A DNA stretch of 15,209 bases from Thermococcus sp. (lineage in GTDB: Archaea; Methanobacteriota_B; Thermococci; Thermococcales; Thermococcaceae): NCBI RefSeq assembly GCF_027066465.1, contig NZ_JAMONU010000047.1, positions 1-15,209 on the forward strand, in the 5' to 3' direction. Every line of letters begins with the position of its first letter. Positions within the stretch are counted from its first letter, which is position 1. A model generated the notes under the pieces. The model ran no database searches, was not told where the DNA came from, and worked only from the letters and a program-made list of their open reading frames with translations. Shown here one piece after another: positions 5,793 through 11,154 of this stretch. A program made the translations under genes and the position numbers.

Positions 5793-6794
5793 ATGGAGAG
5801 AATTAAAAACTTCAATCCGGCGTGGTTCGCGAGCGTTATGGGCACCGGGGCCGTTGGCATCGCTTCGTACAGATACTCATCTTACTTGACGTATCTGAAG
5901 GATGTCGGACTCGCGCTGACGTATTTAAACGCAGTTCTCTACGCCGTGCTTTTAGTTCCGTGGCTTGCCAGATGGGTGCTCTATCGGGAGGAAGCGCTGA
6001 ACGACCTCAGACACCCCTCGAAAGGACACTTCTACGGCACAAGCGGAGCAGCTACCATAGTGCTGGCGGCTCAGTTGCTAACGATTATGCACGAGCAAGG
6101 GGCCGCTTGGTACCTCTGGCTGTGGGGGCTTGCATTAACGTTTGTATTTGCGTTCTGGATGTCCTACGAGGTTTTCATAGCGGGTGATGTTGACCTGAGG
6201 CATCTATCACCGGCTTGGTACATCCCGCCGGTTGCATTGGTTATAATCCCCTTTGGTGCGGTTTTCATGAAGACAACTTCCGGCTACATGCGGGAGTTCG
6301 TCACCATAGTGAACTATCTCGGCTGGGGAGCTGGATTTTTCCTCTATTTAATACTCTATGCGGTCGTTACACTGAGGTTTATAAGGCACGAGCTACTCCC
6401 ACCCCAGATGGCACCCCTGATATGGATGAACTTGGGGCCGATAGGGGCCAGTATAACCGCGCTCTTCGCCCTGCTCAACAACTCCAGCATAGCGGTATCG
6501 AAGGACCCCCTCTTCATATTCGCGTTCTTCCTCTGGGGACTCGGTTTCTGGTGGCTGATAATGGCCCTAGCACTGACCATACACTACATTAGAAAAATGG
6601 AACTGCCCTACAGTCTCTCATGGTGGGCGTTCATCTTTCCGCTGGGTGCCTTTACCAACGCAAGCATGGATTTAGGGGAGGCGTTCGGTCTGGAGCTTAT
6701 GAAGCTGTTTGGATACGGACTCCTGTGGGTCCTTCTAATTCTGTGGGTCATCACCCTCGTAAAAACGTTAAAGATGTGCCTCATGAGCCGGTGA
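5793..6794 (+). CDS. TDT/SLAC1-family anion transporter, copy 2
   Basis: 333 residues, about ten membrane helices. It is co-linear with the gene at 1823-2827, sharing WFASVMGTGA, LTYLN, LLVPW, DLRHP, HFYGT, SPAWYIPPVAL (TPAWFIPPVGL in copy 1), WMNLGPIGA and SWWAFIFPLGA. By eye roughly half the residues are identical. This is old duplication or separate acquisition rather than a recent copy, because the DNA is well diverged. Conserved blocks are helix ends and the pore-lining segments expected of SLAC1-fold channels. Substrate unknown. An in-frame GTG at 5760 exists, but GGGAGGT at 5782-5788 precedes ATG 5793. The 3' end overlaps that of the regulator gene by 14 bases. Confidence 0.93.
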   Translation: MERIKNFNPAWFASVMGTGAVGIASYRYSSYLTYLKDVGLALTYLNAVLYAVLLVPWLARWVLYREEALNDLRHPSKGHFYGTSGAATIVLAAQLLTIMHEQGAAWYLWLWGLALTFVFAFWMSYEVFIAGDVDLRHLSPAWYIPPVALVIIPFGAVFMKTTSGYMREFVTIVNYLGWGAGFFLYLILYAVVTLRFIRHELLPPQMAPLIWMNLGPIGASITALFALLNNSSIAVSKDPLFIFAFFLWGLGFWWLIMALALTIHYIRKMELPYSLSWWAFIFPLGAFTNASMDLGEAFGLELMKLFGYGLLWVLLILWVITLVKTLKMCLMSR

Positions 6795-7251
6795 GGCACT
6801 CGCTCTCTTCCTCTTCCACCCTGATTATAAGCTCAAGGACGCATTCGAGTTTTCTGAGGTCATCAAGTATCGCCTCAAGCCGGGACTTCATTTCCCCCTC
6901 GCTCTTCTGAATGAGGGTTTCGACTATCTCCTCAAGCGGTCTGACTTCCCTTTCGAGTATATCCTTCGGCTGGCGGAGGAACTTTTCAAGGAAAGCGGGA
7001 ACGGCCGTGAAGTACTTGGTTTTACCCTCCCTGCGGCACGTAACAAAGTACTCCCTAACAAGCCGGTTGAGGGAAACCGAAATAGAGGAGCGGCTTAAAC
7101 CAGTAGCTTTGGCGAGCTCGGTTATCGTCATGGGCTTTTCAGAGAGCAACAGAAGGGCGTAAACCTTCCCATCCGTTGCAGTATAGCCCCACCTAATCAT
7201 TATACGCTCAACAATCTCAATGAACTTTCTGTGCTCCCCTTTGGCCTTCAT
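6781..7251 (-). CDS. GbsR/MarR-like winged-helix transcription regulator
   Basis: 156 residues. A winged helix-turn-helix spans about residues 15-80: RWGYTATDGKVYALLLL, then MTITELAKATGLSRSSISV as helix-turn-helix, then the wing region EGKTKYFTAV. The second half (about 95-150) is charged and heptad-like, suggesting a dimerising coiled coil, and includes two cysteines (in LECVLEL and ESECLTG). A further Cys lies next to the wing (VTCRREG), so redox sensing is conceivable but not shown. It resembles GbsR-type regulators of transporter genes. It lies tail-to-tail with TDT copy 2 (14-base overlap) and has its own promoter. Likely targets are nearby carriers; candidate operators are the palindromes at 4371-4386 and 7704-7720 (inference). 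Confidence 0.85.
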   Translation of the reverse strand: MKAKGEHRKFIEIVERIMIRWGYTATDGKVYALLLLSEKPMTITELAKATGLSRSSISVSLNRLVREYFVTCRREGKTKYFTAVPAFLEKFLRQPKDILEREVRPLEEIVETLIQKSEGEMKSRLEAILDDLRKLECVLELIIRVEEEESECLTGS

Positions 7252-7283
7252 CTCAATCCCCTTCTGAAAATTAAAATAAAAGG

Positions 7284-7294
7284 CTTATAAAAAT
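7284..7294 (-). promoter_or_regulatory. TATA box of the regulator gene
   Basis: Minus-strand TTTTTATAAGC, about 38 bases ahead of ATG 7251, between the regulator and the upstream small membrane gene. The regulator therefore need not be co-transcribed with that gene. Confidence 0.5.
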
Positions 7295-7321
7295 GTCTGA
7301 AACGACCTTGATAAATCGAGC

Positions 7322-7636
7322 TCACTTGGAGGTCGCTATTATCGCGCCGCCGATAACCGCGAGCCAAGCCCCAATCGTCCAGAACCCCCCATCGAAGGGC
7401 ATGGTTATGAACGCCAGCACAACGTTCGTCCATCCAACGGCGCTTGGACTCCTTTTGTAGTAAGCCGTTATGATGAACATTATTATGCTCAGAACTACCT
7501 CAGTCCAGCCGACCGCTGACACTCCTCCGTAGTGCCATCCGTAGTAGTGCCCCGTTGCCAACACAGTTATGCCGTCAACTAAAATCAACACCGCACCAAT
7601 CAGGACAAGCCAGACACCGGTTCTTGCAGATGCCAT
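7322..7636 (-). CDS. Small four-helix membrane protein with internal repeat, function unknown
   Basis: 104 residues from ATG 7636. About four hydrophobic segments: VWLVLIGAVLILVDG, VVLSIIMFIITAYY, VVLAFITM and IGAWLAVIGGAIIA. The motif SAVGWT-x-VVL occurs twice, about 25 residues apart, so the central helices look like a duplicated unit. I do not recognise a named family. An in-frame GTG at 7645 exists, but the ribosome site GGAGGTGAT (7641-7649) overlaps it and is well placed for ATG 7636. It is divergent from the radical SAM gene and lies upstream of, and on the same strand as, the regulator. Confidence 0.75.
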   Translation of the reverse strand: MASARTGVWLVLIGAVLILVDGITVLATGHYYGWHYGGVSAVGWTEVVLSIIMFIITAYYKRSPSAVGWTNVVLAFITMPFDGGFWTIGAWLAVIGGAIIATSK

Positions 7637-7679
7637 CTCAATCACCTCCGGGTTTTCATTTTACGGTAGGTCCAACTAT

Positions 7680-7691
7680 TATTTAAATTTT
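7680..7691 (-). promoter_or_regulatory. TATA box of the small membrane protein gene
   Basis: Minus-strand AAATTTAAATAA, about 49 bases ahead of ATG 7636. The palindrome at 7704-7720 lies 12 bases upstream of it. Confidence 0.55.
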
Positions 7692-7703
7692 TCGGTTATA
7701 TTT

Positions 7704-7720
7704 GATATATTAGATATATC
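7704..7720. promoter_or_regulatory. Perfect palindrome in the divergent promoter region (candidate operator)
   Basis: GATATAT TAG ATATATC is a perfect 7-base inverted repeat around a 3-base centre. It lies between the divergent promoters of the small membrane gene and the radical SAM gene, close upstream of the former's TATA box. The 11-base core ATATCTAATAT recurs at 15191-15201, and the arm GATATATC at 4339-4346. The AT-rich composition raises the chance of coincidence, but perfect symmetry plus recurrence suggests a regulator site. Confidence 0.4.
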
Positions 7721-7756
7721 AGAAAAAATTAACATAAGCTATCTGTTAATTACATC

Positions 7757-7769
7757 GAAAACTTTAAAC
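7757..7769 (+). promoter_or_regulatory. TATA box of the radical SAM gene
   Basis: GAAAACTTTAAAC, about 43 bases ahead of ATG 7806, predicting transcription start near 7789. Confidence 0.55.
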
Positions 7770-7805
7770 GCATTTTTGCCCGAATTCTAAATGGAGGTGG
7801 GAAAA

Positions 7806-9404
7806 ATGGCGGAGAAGGGTAACTCCTCGGGAGGAAACCAGGTTACGACCGCCCTAAAGGCCTTCAAGCTTATCCTCGGCAATCCGATAGCCAGGGCCCT
7901 CATTAGACCCACCCTCAAGAAGTACGAAATCAACGGAAGGGAACTCCCTGCCCTCTACTGGGCGCTCAGCATCTACGCCGGCGAGAGCATAAACGCCCCC
8001 ATGATGGTTCGCTTCCAGGCCGATGTCATAAAGCTCCTTCTAAAGCTTGGAATAAAACTTGCCCACGGAGATGAGGAAGCCGTTAAAGAGGCCCTCCTCA
8101 GGGACCCGCACATAAGGCGCGGAATCTGGGTGGTTCTTGAGGGAATAGCGAAGTACGGGGTAACCGTTCCCCAGCGTCTCGCCGGTCCATTCCTGATTGT
8201 GTGGAACTTCACCAACATGTGCAACTTCCGCTGCCAGCACTGCTACCAGAGGGCAGACAAACCCCTGCCAAGTGAACTCACCCTCGAGGAAAAGCTCATG
8301 CTCGTTGACCAGCTCGACAGAGCTGGAGTTGCGGCCGTCGCGCTGAGCGGCGGCGAGCCAACGATACACCCGCACTTCCTCAGAATTGTCAAAGAACTGT
8401 CGAGCAGGGGAATCCACACGTCGGTCGCAACGAACGGCTGGACGTTCGCCAAAAAGGAGGAGCTGGAGAAGGCCGTCAAGGCGGGTATAAAATACGTCGA
8501 GGTCAGCATTGATTCCGCGAAACCCGAGAAGCACGACAAGTTCCGCGGGATTCCCGGGGCCTGGGAGCATGCTGTAAAGGCTCTGGAGAACGCGGTAGAG
8601 CTCGACCTGAGCCACGGAATGGCAACCATAATGGACAAAGAGACATACCACGAGATAGACGACATACTTGACCTCGCGGAGAGCATAGGCGTGAAGCGCG
8701 TCATCTTCTTCAACCTCGTGCCAACGGGGAGGGCAGAGGACATGGTCAAGGTTGACCTGTCTCCAGAGGAGCGCGAGGAGTTCATGAAGGAAGTTTACAA
8801 GCAGATGAAGAAGAGGAAGCTCGAGATACTGACGACCGCGCCACAGTACGCGCGCGTTACACTGCTCATGAGCGCGGGAAAGAGCGTTACACCGGCACAC
8901 TTCTACATCGGTGAGGACAACGCTGTGAAAACGCTTGCCGAGTTTATAGGCGGTTGCGGTGCCGGCAGGATTTACGCCGGCATAGAACCCGACGGGACGG
9001 TAGTTCCATGCGTCTTCCTGCCACTTCCGGTCGGGAACGTTAGGAACAAGACGTTCAAGGAGATATGGGAGACGAGCAGAATCTTCAGCATCCTCCGCGA
9101 CAGGGACAGCTGGGAGGGACAGTGCGGCAGGTGCCCCTACAAGTACATCTGCGGCGGCTGCCGTGCGAGGGCATACCACTACACGCTCGATTTGGCCGGC
9201 GACGACCCGGGTTGCATAATCAACAAGCGCCTCTGGCAGGACATCCTCAGGCACGGAAAGCCGAAGGGACTGACCGAGGTCAGCTGGGTCGACGAGAGCG
9301 TCGTCCTCCGCGGACCAAGCCTCTACGTACCAAGCTACTACAGGGCCGTTGAAACAATCGGCGAGAAGGCCCTAGGAGGGATAACTGAGGAAGTTCACGC
9401 CTGA
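7806..9404 (+). CDS. Radical SAM/SPASM-domain enzyme with helical N-terminal extension
   Basis: 532 residues. About residues 1-125 are helical and unassigned. The radical SAM barrel begins at FLIVWNFTNMCNFRCQHCYQ, with Cys139-x3-Cys143-x2-Cys146 binding the SAM-cleaving [4Fe-4S] cluster; ALSGGEPTIHP is the SAM-binding GGE motif. The C-terminal SPASM region has Cys384-x12-Gly-x4-Cys402, then Cys440-x2-Cys443-x5-Cys449-x2-Cys452 and Cys470, enough to hold two auxiliary clusters. Such enzymes modify peptides, proteins or small cofactors (heme and tungsten-enzyme maturation included). Substrate here is unknown, and I found no precursor peptide nearby. An ATG at 7791 is in frame, but GGAGGTGG at 7793-7800 is clearly the ribosome site for ATG 7806. 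The gene appears monocistronic. Confidence 0.92.
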   Translation: MAEKGNSSGGNQVTTALKAFKLILGNPIARALIRPTLKKYEINGRELPALYWALSIYAGESINAPMMVRFQADVIKLLLKLGIKLAHGDEEAVKEALLRDPHIRRGIWVVLEGIAKYGVTVPQRLAGPFLIVWNFTNMCNFRCQHCYQRADKPLPSELTLEEKLMLVDQLDRAGVAAVALSGGEPTIHPHFLRIVKELSSRGIHTSVATNGWTFAKKEELEKAVKAGIKYVEVSIDSAKPEKHDKFRGIPGAWEHAVKALENAVELDLSHGMATIMDKETYHEIDDILDLAESIGVKRVIFFNLVPTGRAEDMVKVDLSPEEREEFMKEVYKQMKKRKLEILTTAPQYARVTLLMSAGKSVTPAHFYIGEDNAVKTLAEFIGGCGAGRIYAGIEPDGTVVPCVFLPLPVGNVRNKTFKEIWETSRIFSILRDRDSWEGQCGRCPYKYICGGCRARAYHYTLDLAGDDPGCIINKRLWQDILRHGKPKGLTEVSWVDESVVLRGPSLYVPSYYRAVETIGEKALGGITEEVHA

Positions 9405-9415
9405 TTTTCTTTTTC
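9405..9415 (+). terminator. T-rich transcription terminator after the radical SAM gene
   Basis: The stop codon is followed at once by TTTTCTTTTTC, the oligo-T signal that ends archaeal transcripts without needing a hairpin. Confidence 0.55.
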
Positions 9416-9499
9416 TACACTTCCAAACGAGCACTACACCTTCTCCGGAACCGCTGATAATCTGTTTCCACCCTTCAAGGTGCTTCCCAAGGTCGGTAA

Positions 9500-9512
9500 A
9501 GACTTTTTAAGG
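9500..9512 (+). promoter_or_regulatory. TATA box of the hypA-hypB operon
   Basis: AGACTTTTTAAGG, about 36 bases ahead of ATG 9542. The 137-base gap between the radical SAM gene and hypA otherwise shows only the terminator and the GGTGAT ribosome site at 9533-9538. Confidence 0.5.
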
Positions 9513-9541
9513 TGTTACCCCAATACGCTCTCGGTGATACC

Positions 9542-9961
9542 ATGCACGAGTGGGCGCTGGCGGATGCCATAGTTAGAACCGTCCTGAACTACGCCCAGAG
9601 GGAGGGGGCAAAGAGAGTAAAGGCCGTCAAGGTCGTTCTCGGCGAACTCCAAGACGTTGCGGAGGACATAGTGAAGTTCGCGATGGAGCAGATGTTCGCG
9701 GGAACGATTGCCGAAGGGGCCGAGATAATCTTCGAGGAGGAAGAGGCCGTCTTCAAGTGCCGCAACTGCGGGCACACCTGGAAGCTCAAGGAAGTCAAGG
9801 ACCAGTTCGACGAGCGCATAAAGGAGGACATCCACTTCATTCCCGAGGTCGTCCACGCGTTTCTTGCCTGTCCGAAGTGCGGGAGCCATGACTTCGAGGT
9901 CGTTCAGGGAAGGGGAGTTTACGTTGCCGGGATAATGATTGAGAAGGAGGGAGAGGCATGA
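9542..9961 (+). CDS. hypA: Hydrogenase nickel-incorporation protein HypA
   Basis: 139 residues. HypA delivers nickel to the large subunit of [NiFe] hydrogenases during maturation, in the cytoplasm. The N-terminal MHEW supplies the nickel ligand His2 with its neighbours. The zinc domain has Cys73-x2-Cys76 and Cys110-x2-Cys113. The 33 residues between the pairs are longer than in bacterial HypA, an insertion characteristic of the Thermococcus protein. His98 lies in DIHFIPEVVHAF of that insertion. Length and cysteine positions match T. kodakarensis HypA as I remember it. GTG 9512 is in frame but has no ribosome site, whereas GGTGAT at 9533-9538 supports ATG 9542. It overlaps the next gene by ATGA. 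Confidence 0.97.
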   Translation: MHEWALADAIVRTVLNYAQREGAKRVKAVKVVLGELQDVAEDIVKFAMEQMFAGTIAEGAEIIFEEEEAVFKCRNCGHTWKLKEVKDQFDERIKEDIHFIPEVVHAFLACPKCGSHDFEVVQGRGVYVAGIMIEKEGEA

Positions 9962-10683
9962 TTGACCCGCGCGAGATAGCGATAAACGCGAGGCTTGAGA
10001 ATGTCAAGAGGATAATCCCCGTCGTCAGCGGGAAAGGCGGTGTTGGAAAATCGCTCATCTCGACGACCCTCGCTTTAGCTCTGGCTGAGAAAGGCCATAA
10101 AGTCGGCCTGCTCGACCTCGACTTCCACGGGGCAAGCGACCACGTGATTCTCGGCTTCGAGCCGAAGGAGTTCCCGGAGGAGGACAAGGGAGTGGTTCCG
10201 CCGACGGTCCACGGGATAAAGTTCATGAGCATCGCCTACTACACCGAGAACAGGCCCACACCGCTCCGCGGGAAGGAAATCAGCGACGCCCTCATCGAGC
10301 TCCTCACGATAACCCGCTGGGACGAGCTTGACTACCTCATCATCGACATGCCGCCGGGACTCGGCGACCAGCTCCTCGACGTTCTCCGCTTCCTCAAGAG
10401 GGGTGAGTTCCTCGTCGTTGCAACCCCGTCGAAGCTCGCCCTCAACGTCGTGGAAAAGTTAATCCAGCTGCTCCTCGAGGAGAAGCACAGCGTTCTTGGC
10501 GTCGTCGAGAACATGAAGCTGAACGACGAGGAAGACGTCAGGAAGCTCGCCGAGCGCTACAACGTCCCGTACCTCATCGGAATACCCTTCTATCCGGACC
10601 TCGACGCAAAGGTCGGAAACGTCGAGGAGCTCATGAAGACCGAGTTCGCGGAGAAGGTTAGGGAGCTTGCGGAGAAGCTGTGA
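9958..10683 (+). CDS. hypB: Atypical HypB: Mrp/MinD-type ATPase partner of HypA
   Basis: 241 residues. A deviant Walker A (GKGGVGKS, residues 25-32), switch I (DLDFHGAS from Asp53) and switch II/Walker B (LIIDMPPGLGD, 127-137) place it in the Mrp/MinD P-loop family. In T. kodakarensis the equivalent protein (called HypB-AT) forms a complex with HypA and uses ATP to raise HypA's nickel affinity. It replaces the GTPase HypB of bacteria. Unlike Mrp/Nbp35 scaffolds it has no CxxC after VVENM (the text reads VVENMKLNDEED), so Fe-S carrier function is unlikely. The start overlaps the hypA stop by ATGA, meaning coupled translation. A T-rich run follows the stop. Confidence 0.93.
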   Translation: MIDPREIAINARLENVKRIIPVVSGKGGVGKSLISTTLALALAEKGHKVGLLDLDFHGASDHVILGFEPKEFPEEDKGVVPPTVHGIKFMSIAYYTENRPTPLRGKEISDALIELLTITRWDELDYLIIDMPPGLGDQLLDVLRFLKRGEFLVVATPSKLALNVVEKLIQLLLEEKHSVLGVVENMKLNDEEDVRKLAERYNVPYLIGIPFYPDLDAKVGNVEELMKTEFAEKVRELAEKL

Positions 10684-10685
10684 GC

Positions 10686-10695
10686 TCTCTTTTTC
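10686..10695 (+). terminator. T-rich terminator after hypB
   Basis: TCTCTTTTTC directly behind the hypB stop is a weak oligo-T termination signal; a separate promoter for the next gene follows within 25 bases. Confidence 0.35.
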
Positions 10696-10717
10696 CATTC
10701 ATTTCAGAGGGCGAAAC

Positions 10718-10731
10718 CCCTAAATATTTTC
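10718..10731 (+). promoter_or_regulatory. TATA box of the UPF0175 gene
   Basis: CCCTAAATATTTTC, about 33 bases ahead of ATG 10758. The stretch 10712-10733 matches 11107-11128 at 18 of 22 bases, so the same promoter block stands before the next gene too. Confidence 0.6.
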
Positions 10732-10757
10732 CAAGACACTACACTTCAGGTGGGAGC

Positions 10758-11024
10758 ATGGAAGGTGTAACCCCTGCCACACTTCGAGAGTTCCTCGGCC
10801 CGAAACCTGAGCGAGAGCTCCTTCTGCTCGCGGCCATAGAACTGTACCGCGAGGGGAGGCTGAGCCTCGGAAAGGCCGCGGAATTTGCGGGCCTGAGTCT
10901 GAGGGAATTCCTTTACGAACTGAGGAAGAGGGACGTCCCAATAAACTACACGAGGGAAGAGGCAGAGGCGGATATAGAGACCGTAGATGGTCTGGAATTG
11001 TCGTCTTCTGCCTGTATCTCTTGA
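10758..11024 (+). CDS. UPF0175-family small HTH protein (antitoxin-like), orphan
   Basis: 88 residues. The core AAIELYREGRLSLGKAAEFAGLSLREFLYELRKRDVPINY is a textbook UPF0175 domain: a helix-turn-helix protein often encoded next to a PIN-domain (DUF3368) toxin and presumed to be its antitoxin. No PIN gene follows; the next 130 bases hold only an unremarkable leader and promoter. The C-terminal tail after INYTREEAEADIETVD (GLELSSSACIS) does not look like the usual acidic ending. It may have been changed by loss of the partner gene. GGTGGG at 10749-10754 and the TATA box fix the start. Confidence 0.82.
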   Translation: MEGVTPATLREFLGPKPERELLLLAAIELYREGRLSLGKAAEFAGLSLREFLYELRKRDVPINYTREEAEADIETVDGLELSSSACIS

Positions 11025-11113
11025 CCACCATAGATAAAGGAGTGCCGCTTATAATCCTGACTGGAATTCATCGTGTGAATAAAGAACGTTTTTAGAGGCT
11101 CCGAGCCGAAACT

Positions 11114-11125
11114 CCTAAATATCTT
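11114..11125 (+). promoter_or_regulatory. TATA box of the broken membrane gene
   Basis: CCTAAATATCTT, about 37 bases ahead of the TTG at 11155, with GGGTGGTG at 11142-11149 as ribosome site. The promoter looks intact although the gene is broken. Confidence 0.5.
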
Positions 11126-11154
11126 CACGCCCTACTTCTTCGGGTGGTGTGTCG

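Noticed and set aside
8040..9254. A 404-codon open frame on the minus strand opposite the radical SAM gene
   Set aside because: It lies wholly antisense to a convincing gene, has no recognisable domain, no ribosome site and a low-complexity mixture typical of GC-rich antisense frames.
9405..9541. Possible precursor peptide gene for the radical SAM/SPASM enzyme
   Set aside because: The gap contains a terminator, a promoter and a ribosome site but no short frame with a ribosome site or Cys/Gly-rich peptide.
11025..11154. Remnant of a DUF3368/PIN toxin after the UPF0175 gene
   Set aside because: One frame is open to about 11094 but shows no PIN acidic motifs, so no remnant could be supported.
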